From NCBI RefSeq assembly GCF_001898115.1, contig NZ_MKSQ01000005.1, positions 308,129 through 372,128 of the forward strand: a DNA stretch of 64,000 nucleotides, in the 5' to 3' direction. Below are positions 16,976 to 25,443 of the stretch, piece after piece. Source of the stretch: Allobosea sp. 67-29. GTDB taxonomy: Bacteria; Pseudomonadota; Alphaproteobacteria; Rhizobiales; Beijerinckiaceae. Within the stretch, counting starts at the first letter, position 1. Every line of letters starts with the position of its first letter. A program made the position numbers and the translations under genes. Below the pieces are notes generated by a model that was given only the letters and a program-made list of their open reading frames with translations, was not told the DNA's origin and ran no database searches.

Positions 16976-18781
16976 ATGAGCACCCGCACCATCGACAATA
17001 TTCGCAACTTTTCGATCGTGGCCCATATCGACCACGGCAAGTCGACGCTGGCCGACCGGCTGATCCAGCAGACCGGCACCGTCGCCGCCCGCGACATGAG
17101 CGAGCAGATCCTCGACTCGATGGATATCGAGAAGGAGCGCGGCATCACCATCAAGGCCCAGACGGTGCGGCTGGATTACAAGGCCAAGGACGGCAAGGAC
17201 TACGTCCTGAACCTGATGGACACGCCCGGCCATGTCGACTTCGCCTATGAGGTCTCGCGCTCGCTGGCGGCCTGCGAAGGCTCGCTGCTGGTGGTCGACG
17301 CCTCGCAGGGCGTCGAGGCGCAGACGCTGGCGAACGTCTATCAGGCGCTCGACGCCAACCACGAGATCGTCACCGTCCTCAACAAGATCGACCTGCCGGC
17401 GGCCGAGCCGGAGCGCATCAAGCAGCAGATCGAGGACGTGATCGGGCTCGATGCCTCCGAGGCCGTGCCGATCTCGGCCAAGACCGGCCTCAATATCGAG
17501 GGCGTGCTCGAGGCGATCGTCGAGAAGCTGCCCGCGCCGAAAGGCGATCCCGACGCGCCGCTCAAGGCGATGCTGGTCGACAGCTGGTACGACACCTATC
17601 TCGGCGTCGTCGTCCTCGTGCGCATCATCGACGGCGTGCTCAAGAAGGGCATGACCATCCGGATGATGCGGGCCAACGCCTCCTACGGCGTCGACCGCGT
17701 CGGCGTGTTCAAGCCCAAGATGCTGGAAGTGAAGCAGCTCGGGCCCGGGGAGGTCGGATTCTTCACCGCCTCGATCAAGGAGGTCGCGGATACCGCCGTC
17801 GGCGACACCATCACCGACGAGAAGAAGCCGATCGCCGAGCCGCTGCCGGGCTTCAAGCCGGTGGTGCCGGTGGTGTTCTGCGGCATCTTCCCGGTCGATG
17901 CCGCCGATTTCGAGGATCTGCGCAGCGCCATGGCCAAGCTGCGCCTGAACGACGCCTCGTTCTCCTATGAGATGGAGACCTCGGCGGCGCTCGGGTTCGG
18001 TTTCCGCTGCGGCTTCCTCGGCCTTCTCCACCTGGAGATCATCCAGGAGCGGCTGGAGCGCGAGTTCAATCTCAACCTGATCTCGACGGCGCCCTCGGTC
18101 GTCTACCGCCTGCGCCTGCGCGACGGCTCGACGCTCGAGCTGCACAACCCGGCCGACATGCCGGACGTGATGAAGATCGAGGCGATCGAGGAGCCCTGGA
18201 TCCGCGCCACCATCTTCACGCCGGACGAGTATCTCGGCTCGGTGCTGAAGCTCTGCCAGGACCGCCGCGGCCTGCAGATCGATCTCGGCTATGTCGGCTC
18301 GCGCGCCAAGGTGGTCTATGACCTGCCGCTCAACGAGGTCGTCTTCGACTTCTACGATCGCCTGAAGTCGATCTCGAAGGGCTATGCCTCCTTCGACTAC
18401 CAGATCACCGATTATCGCGAGGGCGACCTCGTGCGCATGTCGGTGCTGGTTAATGCCGAGCCCGTCGACGCGCTGTCGATGCTGGTCCACCGGACGCGAG
18501 CCGAGTCGCGCGGCCGCGCCATGTGCGAGAAGCTCAAGGAGCTGATCCCGCCGCACATGTTCCAGATCCCGGTCCAGGCGGCGATCGGCGGCAAGATCAT
18601 CGCCCGCGAGACCATCCGCGCGCTGCGCAAGGACGTCACCGCCAAGTGCTATGGCGGCGACGCCACCCGCAAGCGCAAGCTTCTCGAGAAGCAGAAGGAA
18701 GGCAAGAAGAAGATGCGGCAGTTCGGCAAGGTCGAAATCCCGCAGGAAGCCTTCATCGCCGCCCTCAAGATGGACGATTGA
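16976..18781 (+). CDS. lepA: Elongation factor 4 (LepA), ribosomal GTPase
   Basis: A 601-residue translational GTPase of normal length. G motifs are [14 protein letters not shown] (G1), ERGITIKAQ (G2), [11 protein letters not shown] (G3), NKIDLP (G4) and SAKTGLN (G5). Domains III and V and the LepA-specific C-terminal domain follow ([40 protein letters not shown]). The ATG at 16976 begins [20 protein letters not shown], where homology starts. There is no ribosome binding site, but a TATGGC hexamer lies 6 nt upstream, suggesting a leaderless transcript. It is divergent from the XRE regulator and convergent with the GIY-YIG gene. Confidence 0.97.
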   Translation: MSTRTIDNIRNFSIVAHIDHGKSTLADRLIQQTGTVAARDMSEQILDSMDIEKERGITIKAQTVRLDYKAKDGKDYVLNLMDTPGHVDFAYEVSRSLAACEGSLLVVDASQGVEAQTLANVYQALDANHEIVTVLNKIDLPAAEPERIKQQIEDVIGLDASEAVPISAKTGLNIEGVLEAIVEKLPAPKGDPDAPLKAMLVDSWYDTYLGVVVLVRIIDGVLKKGMTIRMMRANASYGVDRVGVFKPKMLEVKQLGPGEVGFFTASIKEVADTAVGDTITDEKKPIAEPLPGFKPVVPVVFCGIFPVDAADFEDLRSAMAKLRLNDASFSYEMETSAALGFGFRCGFLGLLHLEIIQERLEREFNLNLISTAPSVVYRLRLRDGSTLELHNPADMPDVMKIEAIEEPWIRATIFTPDEYLGSVLKLCQDRRGLQIDLGYVGSRAKVVYDLPLNEVVFDFYDRLKSISKGYASFDYQITDYREGDLVRMSVLVNAEPVDALSMLVHRTRAESRGRAMCEKLKELIPPHMFQIPVQAAIGGKIIARETIRALRKDVTAKCYGGDATRKRKLLEKQKEGKKKMRQFGKVEIPQEAFIAALKMDD

Positions 18782-18838
18782 CGGCAGCCGTCCCCGCGGC
18801 CCTCGGCCGCCGGGAGCCCAGGTTGCGCCGGCCTGCGC

Positions 18839-19174
18839 TCAGATCGGTTCGGCGCCGAGCTTCGCTTGCCAATGGCCGAGGCGTTCCTTGAGGATGCGGT
18901 CGCGGATATAGGCGAGGCTTTCCTCCTCCAGCCGTTCCAGCTCCTCCAGACGAAACGCCTCCGGCCCATGCGCGTCCCAGGCTGCCTGCAGCCCGTAATG
19001 CGTGTGGCTGCGATGGCGCAGGGTGAAGCGCAGGCGGTTCTCGATGCTGGCGAGATCGGGCGCGCGGCCGACCCAGCTTTGGCCGCTCGATTCGCAGCGC
19101 AGCAGGTAGATGCCCGCGACGGTCTTGCGTTCCTTGTAGGCGGCAACGGCCGCTCGTCTCTCGTCGTTTCGCAT
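18839..19174 (-). CDS. GIY-YIG nuclease family protein
   Basis: A 111-residue protein with a single degenerate GIY-YIG domain: GIYLLRCESSGQSWVGRAPD gives the two strands, then ENRLRFTLRHRSHTHYGLQAA and EAFRLEELERLEEESLAYIR. Small stand-alone GIY-YIG proteins of this kind are common in Rhizobiales; their targets are unknown. The ATG at 19174 begins MRNDERRAAVAAYKERK. A promoter with perfect TATAAT (19209-19214, minus strand) and TTGAAG (19230-19235) lies upstream, with a CCGG-centred palindrome in its spacer that may be a repressor site. It is divergent from an SDR gene. Confidence 0.82.
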   Translation of the reverse strand: MRNDERRAAVAAYKERKTVAGIYLLRCESSGQSWVGRAPDLASIENRLRFTLRHRSHTHYGLQAAWDAHGPEAFRLEELERLEEESLAYIRDRILKERLGHWQAKLGAEPI

Positions 19175-19208
19175 CGCTGCCGCCGTTCCGTGTCCGCTCC
19201 CGAGGATC

Positions 19209-19253
19209 ATTATAATCCGGGTAAAAATTCTTCAAGCTATTTTATCCGGGCAA
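19209..19253. promoter_or_regulatory. GIY-YIG promoter with two TTATCCGGRTAA-type operator sites
   Basis: On the minus strand TTGAAG (19230-19235) and TATAAT (19209-19214) are spaced by 15 bp. Two near-palindromes, TAATCCGGGTAA (19213-19224) and TTATCCGGGCAA (19242-19253), lie 29 bp apart. The first fills the promoter spacer and the second lies just beyond the -35, towards the SDR gene. Two similar sites in an AT-rich island of a GC-rich genome suggest binding by a dimeric repressor, identity unknown. Confidence 0.5.
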
Positions 19254-19356
19254 TTTCTTTCCGCCGCGAATGGTGTCGTCGGCAGCTGCGGCGGCGGCGG
19301 CCGGTTGGCCTGCCTCCGCGCTTGATCCGCGCGGCGGCCTGTCGGAATGTCCTGCC

Positions 19357-20127
19357 ATGAGCGAAAGCGAACCGGTTCTTCTCTTTGGCGATCTGTCCGG
19401 CAAGACCGCGCTGGTGACGGGGGCGTCCGGCGGCCTCGGGCTGCATTTCGCCCGGCTGCTGGCGCGCTACGGCGTCGCGGTGACGCTCGCCGCGCGGCGC
19501 AAGGCCGCGCTCGACAGCGCCTGCGCCGCCATCGCCGATGCCGGAGGCGACGTGCAGGGCCTGGCGCTCGACGTCGCCGATGCCGGCTCCGTCCGCCAGG
19601 CGCTTCACGGCCGCTCCTTCGACATCCTGGTCAACAATGCCGGGGTCAGCGGCGCGGCACGCGCGGCTGACCTTTCCGAGAGCGAATGGGATCAGGTCCT
19701 CGATACCAATCTCAAGGGCGTCTTCCTGGTGGCACAGGCTGTCGCGCAGGGCATGCGCGCCTCGGGCCGGGGCGGAGCGATCGTCAATATCGCCTCGATC
19801 CTCGGTCACCGCGTCGCCGGCGGCGTCAGCGCCTATGCCGCCTCCAAGGCGGGGGTGATCCAGCTCACCAAGGCTCTGGCACTGGAATGGGCCCGTGACG
19901 GCATCCGGGTCAACGCGCTCTGCCCCGGCTACATCGAAACCGACATCAACCGGGAATTCTTCGCGACCGAGCCGGGGCAACAGCTGATCCGCCGCATCCC
20001 CCAGCGCCGCCTGGGCCAGCCTGAAGAACTCGACGGGGCGCTGCTCCTGCTCGCTTCGCAGGCCGGCAGCTATATCACCGGCTCGACCATCGCGGTCGAT
20101 GGCGGCCACCTGGTCTCGTCGCTTTAG
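19357..20127 (+). CDS. Short-chain dehydrogenase/reductase (SDR) family oxidoreductase
   Basis: A 256-residue classical SDR. The NAD(P) site is TGASGGLGLHFARLLARYGV, with NNAGVSG, the catalytic serine in VNIASILGHR, the YxxxK motif YAASKAGVIQ, and PGYIETDINREF after it. An Ala-Arg-Arg after the second strand (AARRK) favours NADP(H). The substrate is not evident. The ATG at 19357 begins MSESEPVLLFGDLSGKTALV; no clear ribosome binding site is seen. The upstream region holds a two-site palindromic operator shared with the divergent GIY-YIG gene. Confidence 0.92.
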   Translation: MSESEPVLLFGDLSGKTALVTGASGGLGLHFARLLARYGVAVTLAARRKAALDSACAAIADAGGDVQGLALDVADAGSVRQALHGRSFDILVNNAGVSGAARAADLSESEWDQVLDTNLKGVFLVAQAVAQGMRASGRGGAIVNIASILGHRVAGGVSAYAASKAGVIQLTKALALEWARDGIRVNALCPGYIETDINREFFATEPGQQLIRRIPQRRLGQPEELDGALLLLASQAGSYITGSTIAVDGGHLVSSL

Positions 20128-20143
20128 GGCAGACGGCCCGGCG

Positions 20144-21751
20144 CTAGGCGGCCCGGTCGAAGCTGTCGGTGCGGGCGAGGTCCCAGTTGCGGCGGTAGAA
20201 GCTGTGCTGGCAACGTCCGTCCGTCAATTCGCCGGGCTCCAGGAAGACGTGGAGATCCGAGAACAGCCTGATCTCGGTGGTGCTGACGCGGCGCACGAGA
20301 TGGTGCGGGCCGAGTTCCGACGGGTGGCTCAGGCCCGCCGCAGCCAGCATGTCCGCGAGCGCATGCACCGTGTTGGCGTGGAAGCGGTGGACGCGCTGCG
20401 CCTTGTCCGGCACCACCAGCGCGCGCTGGCGCACGGCATCCTGCGTGGCGACGCCGGTGGGGCAGCGATTGGTGTTGCAGGACAGCGATTGCACGCAGCC
20501 CAGCGCGAACATGAAGCCGCGCGCCGCATTGGCCCAGTCGGCGCCGATGGCGAGTACGCTGGCGATGTCGAAGGCGCTGACGATGCGGCCGGCGGCGCCG
20601 ATCCTGACCTTGTCGCGCAGGCCCGCGCCGGTCAGCACATTGTGGACGAAGAGCAGGCCTTCGCGCATCGGCAGGCCGATATGGTCGCTGAACTCGACCG
20701 GGGCGGCGCCGGTGCCGCCCTCGGCACCGTCGACGACGATGAAATCGGGCACCACGCCGCTTTCCAGCATCGCCTTGACGATGCCCATGAATTCCCAGGG
20801 GTGGCCGAGGCAGAGCTTGAATCCGACCGGCTTGCCGCCGGAAAGGTCACGCAATTGCGCGATGAAGCCCATCATCTCCAGCGGCGTCGAAAAGGCGCTG
20901 TGGCTCGGCGGCGAGATGCAGTCGCGCCCCACCGGCACGCCGCGCGTCGCGGCGATTTCCGGCGTCACCTTCGCCCCCGGCAGGATGCCGCCATGGCCGG
21001 GCTTGGCGCCCTGGCTGAGCTTGATCTCGATCATCTTGACCTGCGGCTCCTGCGCCTGCCGGGCGAAGCGATCCGGGTCGAAGCGGCCCTTGTCGTCGCG
21101 GCAGCCGAAATAGCCGCTCGCGACCTCCCAGACGATGTCGCCGCCGCCCTCGCGGTGATAGGGGCTGATGCTGCCCTCGCCGGTGTCGTGGCTGAATCGG
21201 CCCAGGCGCGCTCCGGTATTGAGCGCCCGGATGGCATTGGCCGAGAGCGAGCCGAAGCTCATCGCCGAGATGTTGAACACCGAGGCGGAATAGGGCTGCG
21301 CGCATTGCTCGTTGCCGATGCTGATGCGAAAGCCCGCCGGGTCCGAGGTCGGCACCGGCCGGGTCGAATGGCCGATGAACTCGTAACCGTCGCGATAGAC
21401 GTCGAGCAGCGTGCCGAAGGGGTGGTCGCCGGCGAGGTCCTTGGCGCGGCGGTAGACCAGCGAGCGCTGCGAGCGCGAGAACGGCGCCGCTTCCTCGTCC
21501 GCCTCGAACAGGTACTGGCGCAGCTCCGGCCGGACGAGCTCGGCAAGCCAGCGGATATGCCCGATCACCGGATAGTTGCGGCGGATCGAGTGCTCCGGCT
21601 GGCTCAGATCCCACAGGCCCAGCAGCGAGAGCAGCACCGCAAGGCTCGCCGGTAGCCAGACCCAGCCATGGCGAAAGGCGAGGGGGACGAGGATCAGGGC
21701 CGCCAGGACGCACAGGACGAGCGTCGTGAAGCGGCTCAGGCGCAAGGTCAT
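20144..21751 (-). CDS. FMN-binding glutamate synthase family protein (membrane-anchored)
   Basis: A 535-residue protein with the GltB-like FMN-binding domain but without the glutaminase and NADPH subunits of classical glutamate synthase. Two N-terminal membrane helices (about residues 10-45) precede the catalytic barrel: FNISAMSFGSLSANAIRALN, HDTGEGSISPYHREGGGDIV, EIKLSQGAKPGHGGILPGAK, DFIVVDGAEGGTGAAPVEFS and an iron-sulfur motif SCNTNRCPTGVATQD. The family is widespread, but its physiological reaction is not settled. GAGG lies 9 nt before the ATG. It is convergent with the SDR gene and separated by about 100 nt from the TRAP permease. Confidence 0.88.
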   Translation of the reverse strand: MTLRLSRFTTLVLCVLAALILVPLAFRHGWVWLPASLAVLLSLLGLWDLSQPEHSIRRNYPVIGHIRWLAELVRPELRQYLFEADEEAAPFSRSQRSLVYRRAKDLAGDHPFGTLLDVYRDGYEFIGHSTRPVPTSDPAGFRISIGNEQCAQPYSASVFNISAMSFGSLSANAIRALNTGARLGRFSHDTGEGSISPYHREGGGDIVWEVASGYFGCRDDKGRFDPDRFARQAQEPQVKMIEIKLSQGAKPGHGGILPGAKVTPEIAATRGVPVGRDCISPPSHSAFSTPLEMMGFIAQLRDLSGGKPVGFKLCLGHPWEFMGIVKAMLESGVVPDFIVVDGAEGGTGAAPVEFSDHIGLPMREGLLFVHNVLTGAGLRDKVRIGAAGRIVSAFDIASVLAIGADWANAARGFMFALGCVQSLSCNTNRCPTGVATQDAVRQRALVVPDKAQRVHRFHANTVHALADMLAAAGLSHPSELGPHHLVRRVSTTEIRLFSDLHVFLEPGELTDGRCQHSFYRRNWDLARTDSFDRAA

Positions 21752-21852
21752 CGGGAAGCCTCAAGGCAGGGTCGAACGCTTCCGGTTTAGAGCATGGCGA
21801 GGCTGGCGGTGCCAGAGGCGGGGGCTCGATGCTCAGTCTGGCGACGGGTTCG

Positions 21853-23739
21853 TCAGTACCGCAGGAACCCGATTGAGAACCACGGGATTGCGGCGACGAC
21901 GATGAGACCGACGAGGAGGGCGAGCATGTAGCCCCAGATGTATTTGAGGCCGTCGTCGGGATTGATCTTGGAGATGGCGCAGGCGCCGTAGTAGCCGACG
22001 CCGAAGGGCGGGGCGAAGAGGCCGATGCCCATGGCGAAGATCACGACCATGGCGTAGTGGACCTCGTGGATGCCGGCGGCCTTGGCGATGGGGAAGACGA
22101 GCGGGCCGAACAGCACCATGGCGGGGATGCCCTCGAGCACGGAGCCGAGCACGGTGAAGGCGAGGATCGAGATGCCGAGGAAGCCCCAATGGCCGCCGGG
22201 CACCGAGGCCATGGCCTGGGCGAGGTCGCGCGAGAAGCCGGACTGGGTCAGGCCCCAGGCCATGGCGGTGGCGGCGCCGATGATGAAGATGATCGCGCCG
22301 GTCAGCGACGCGGTCTCGACCAGCATTCTGGGCAGGCGGCGCCAGTCGAACTGGCGGTAGAGGAAGAGCCCGGCCAGGACCGCATAGGCGATGCCGATGG
22401 TCGAGACCTCGGTCGCCGTGGCGACGCCCTCGACCACCGCGGCACGGATGACGAAGGGGAGCGCGATGGCCGGCGCCGCGATCAGCGCGAGCCGGGCGAT
22501 GACGCGCTTGGGCTGGCGCGCGACATGGCTGAGGTCTTCGCCGCGATAGCGCCACCAGACGACGCAGCACAGCGCCGCGCCGAGCACCACGGCCGGCAGC
22601 ATGCCGCCGGTGAACAGGGCGGCGATCGAGACCCCGGTGACCGAGCCGATGGTGATCAGCACGATCGAGGGCGGGATGGTCTCGGTCTGGGCGCCGGTGG
22701 CGGAGAGCAGCGCCACCAGATCGCCCGGCTTGGCGCCGCGCTTCTGCATCTCGGGGAAGAGCACCGGGGCGATCGCGGCCATGTCGGCGACCTTGGAGCC
22801 GGAGATGCCGGAGACCAGGTACATCGCGCCGATCAGCACATAGGAGAGCCCGCCGCGGACATGGCCGAGCAGCGAGGCGAGGAACTGGATCATCGCCTTG
22901 GCCATGCCGGTCATCTCGATCAGGGCGCCGAGGAAGATGAACAGCGGCACGGCGAGCAGGATGAGATGGCTCATGCCCTCGTCGAGACGCCCGACCATGA
23001 CCAGCATCGGGGTCGAGGTGGTGAGCGCGAGATAGCCGAAGGTGGCGAGCGCGAAGGAAAACGCGATCGGCACGCCGGAAAAGACGTTGAGCGCGACGAC
23101 CCCGACGAAGAACACGATCAGGTTGAGCTTGCCGAGCGGCTTCAGCATCGGTCCGGCCAGCCAGAACAGGCCGATCAGCAGCGCGGTCAGGGCGGCGGCG
23201 GCGAGCACCGGCTTCCAGGCGCCGAAGCGGACGAGGCGCAAGAGCGCGACGACGAGCATCAGGCCGATGCCGATCGGCAGCGCCGCGGCGCGCCAGGCAT
23301 TGGAGATCTCCAGCGCCGGGGTGACGATGAAGCTCTCCTCCTGGGCGTAGTCGAGCGCATGCGGCAGGATCATCACCAGGAAGGCGATCGCCGCCGTGAT
23401 CGCGACCGCCTCGAGCAGCAGCCGCGTCCGCGGCGAAACCCGCGTCACCAGCCCGGTCATCCGCATGTGCTCGCCGCGCTGCAGCGCCAGCACGGCCCCC
23501 AGCATCGACAGCCACAGGAACAGGATCGAGGCCAGTTCGTCAGACCACACCAGAGGCGCATGGAAGACATACCGCGCCGCGACCCCCGCCCCGAGGATCA
23601 CAACCTCCGAAACGACGAGAACGGCCGCGACGAACGAGACGAGGAAGCCGACGATGCGCTCGAGGCCGCTCGCCATTCGTCCGAAGGCGGTCGCGGAAAG
23701 ATCGGCCGGCGTGGCCAGGCTGGCGCCGTGAGCATCCAT
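21853..23739 (-). CDS. TRAP transporter fused permease (DctQ-DctM)
   Basis: A 628-residue protein joining the small (DctQ, residues about 25-165) and large (DctM, residues about 200-628) permease subunits of a tripartite ATP-independent transporter. DctQ features are APLVWSDELASILFLWLSML and QRGEHMRM; DctM features are GVPIAFSFALATFGYL, AVPLFIFLGALIEMTGMAKA, GISGSKVADMAAIAPVLFPE and QTETIPPSIVLITIGSVTGV. No binding protein (DctP) adjoins it; the only one in the window is 13 kb away at 36826. The start at 23739 (MDAHGASLATP) is where homology begins; a TATAAG hexamer lies at 23771-23776 on the minus strand. The substrate is unknown. Confidence 0.9.
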   Translation of the reverse strand: MDAHGASLATPADLSATAFGRMASGLERIVGFLVSFVAAVLVVSEVVILGAGVAARYVFHAPLVWSDELASILFLWLSMLGAVLALQRGEHMRMTGLVTRVSPRTRLLLEAVAITAAIAFLVMILPHALDYAQEESFIVTPALEISNAWRAAALPIGIGLMLVVALLRLVRFGAWKPVLAAAALTALLIGLFWLAGPMLKPLGKLNLIVFFVGVVALNVFSGVPIAFSFALATFGYLALTTSTPMLVMVGRLDEGMSHLILLAVPLFIFLGALIEMTGMAKAMIQFLASLLGHVRGGLSYVLIGAMYLVSGISGSKVADMAAIAPVLFPEMQKRGAKPGDLVALLSATGAQTETIPPSIVLITIGSVTGVSIAALFTGGMLPAVVLGAALCCVVWWRYRGEDLSHVARQPKRVIARLALIAAPAIALPFVIRAAVVEGVATATEVSTIGIAYAVLAGLFLYRQFDWRRLPRMLVETASLTGAIIFIIGAATAMAWGLTQSGFSRDLAQAMASVPGGHWGFLGISILAFTVLGSVLEGIPAMVLFGPLVFPIAKAAGIHEVHYAMVVIFAMGIGLFAPPFGVGYYGACAISKINPDDGLKYIWGYMLALLVGLIVVAAIPWFSIGFLRY

Positions 23740-23927
23740 TGAGACGTTTCCGATTGTCGTGTTTTGAGTCCTTATAGGCTGGCCGGCGTCCCGGCGACTA
23801 GCCGTAACGTCGAGTACTCCGATTGCGCATGGGCGCACCTCGCCCGGGCGTGGCTCCGCCTTCGCCGGCGCCCGTCCGGCAGCCCTGCCGGGTTGCATTC
23901 CCGGAAACAAAGAGAGAACATAGGGGC

Positions 23928-24392
23928 ATGTCACTCGCCGAAGCAGCCCTCAACCCGCCGCCTGCCCGGCCGGACGTCACCCGCGCCGTCTGCCGTGGCG
24001 CGAGCCGGCATCTGCGCGAGCGCGGCTACGCTATCGTCAAGGAAATGACCTTCGCCAATGGCCGGCGCGGCGACATCGTCGCGCTGTCGCCGGCGGGCGA
24101 GCTCTGGGTGGTCGAGGTCAAGTCGGGCCTCGCCGACTACCGGGTCGACGGCAAATGGCCGGATTACCGCGACTATTGCGACGGCTTCCTGTTCGCGGTG
24201 GCGCCGGAATTCCCGCAGGAGGTCCTGCCGGAGGATGTCGGGCTGATCGTCGCCGACGCCTATGGCGGCGAATTGCTGCGCGAGCCGCCCCGGCATCCGC
24301 TCGCGCCGGCGCGCCGCAAGATGCTGACCATCGCCTTCGCCAAGCTTGCGGCCGGGCGGCTGGCGCTGCTCGAGGACCCGCCCGGCCTATGA
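23928..24392 (+). CDS. mmcB: MmcB family DNA repair protein (DUF1052)
   Basis: A 154-residue PD-(D/E)xK-like protein of the MmcB family, named from Caulobacter where it belongs to the SOS-independent mitomycin C response. Core: ALSPAGELWVVEVKSGLADY (D/E-x-K active site in VEVK), DGKWPDYRDYCDGFLFAVAP and DVGLIVADAYGGELLRE. The ATG at 23928 begins MSLAEAALNPPP; upstream in-frame codons have no homology. It overlaps the convergent LysR gene by 6 nt. The function is taken from the family. Confidence 0.9.
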   Translation: MSLAEAALNPPPARPDVTRAVCRGASRHLRERGYAIVKEMTFANGRRGDIVALSPAGELWVVEVKSGLADYRVDGKWPDYRDYCDGFLFAVAPEFPQEVLPEDVGLIVADAYGGELLREPPRHPLAPARRKMLTIAFAKLAAGRLALLEDPPGL

Positions 24393-25346
24393 AGCCGTCG
24401 CGGGCATGGCCGTCTGCGCCTCCTGGCGGACCGTCGCCGGGCGGCCCAGATCGGCCTCTGCCACCAGAAAGTCGATGAAGGCGCGCACGCGCGCCGGCAG
24501 CTTGCCGCCATGGCCGACATAGACGGCGTGGATCTCCTCGACATCGCCGGGGTTGAAGGGCTCCAGCACGGGCACGAGCCGCCCCGCAGCGATGTCGGGG
24601 CCGATATGGAACAGCGCGAGCCGCGTGAGCCCTTGCCCGGCAAGCGCGAGTTCGCGCGCGCTTTCGCCGTCGCCGACGGTGGCGCGTCCATGCGCCGGGA
24701 GCTCGTGGCGCCGGCCATCGATCAGGAACGGCCAGCTGTCGCTGTGGCGGATGAAGTTGAAGGTCACGAGGTCATGCCCTGAGAGATCGTCCGGATGAGC
24801 CGGCGCCGGGCGGCGCCTCAGATAGGCCGGCGCGGCGACGATCGCCATGCGGCTTTCCCCGAGCTTGCGCGCCATGAGTTGGGACGGGCGCATCGGCCCG
24901 ACCCGGATCGCGACGTCGGCGCGCTCGTCCATCAGGTCGATCACGGCGTCGCTCAAGGTGATGTCGAGCTCGACGCCCGGATGGGCCCGGGTGAAGCGCG
25001 GCACCAGCGGCAGCAGGTGGTGCCGGCCGAACGGCACATTGGTGTTGACCCTGAGCCGTCCGCGCGGGATCTGGCAGGCGGCGACCGCGCGCTCGGCCTC
25101 GTCCAGATCGGCGAGCACGCGCAAGGCATGCATGTGGAAGGTGGTGCCTTCCTCCGTCAGCATGAACTTGCGCGTCGAGCGGACGATCAGGCGCACGCCG
25201 AGCCGCGCCTCCAGCCGCGCCACCAGCTTGCTCACTGCCGAGGGCGTCATCCTGAGGGCCCGGGCGGCCGGCGAGAAGCCGCCGAGCGCGACGACGCGCG
25301 CGAACACCTCCATCTCGCCGGAGCGGTTGATCTCGGAACGGGGCAT
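24387..25346 (-). CDS. LysR-family transcriptional regulator
   Basis: A 319-residue LysR regulator. HTH: EVFARVVALGGFSPAARALR ... MTPSAVSKLVARLEARLGVRL. The effector domain includes RGRLRVNTNVPFGRHHLLPL and ADVAIRVGPMRPSQLMARKL. It resembles the large group that controls a neighbouring efflux or oxidoreductase gene. It is divergent from an MFS exporter (25444), with a 97-nt gap holding TGAGTTGATCTCA (25349-25361), an inverted repeat next to the start that may be the autoregulatory site. Control of the MFS gene is inferred from position. Confidence 0.93.
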   Translation of the reverse strand: MPRSEINRSGEMEVFARVVALGGFSPAARALRMTPSAVSKLVARLEARLGVRLIVRSTRKFMLTEEGTTFHMHALRVLADLDEAERAVAACQIPRGRLRVNTNVPFGRHHLLPLVPRFTRAHPGVELDITLSDAVIDLMDERADVAIRVGPMRPSQLMARKLGESRMAIVAAPAYLRRRPAPAHPDDLSGHDLVTFNFIRHSDSWPFLIDGRRHELPAHGRATVGDGESARELALAGQGLTRLALFHIGPDIAAGRLVPVLEPFNPGDVEEIHAVYVGHGGKLPARVRAFIDFLVAEADLGRPATVRQEAQTAMPATAS

Positions 25347-25443
25347 GGTGAGTTGATCTCACAAATGATGGTCCGTCCGGCATACTAATTCACAGCCGCA
25401 TCAGCCGCTATCTCCGGGGCCGATTTCGTACCCGGAGGCTTCC

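Noticed and set aside
18792..18815. Hairpin after lepA (GCGGCC/GGCCGC) as an intrinsic terminator
   Set aside because: Short stem and no T tract on either strand; too common a pattern in this GC-rich sequence.
20099..21655. A 518-codon plus-strand frame opposite the glutamate-synthase-like gene
   Set aside because: Composition-driven shadow; the minus-strand product has intact FMN and iron-sulfur motifs.
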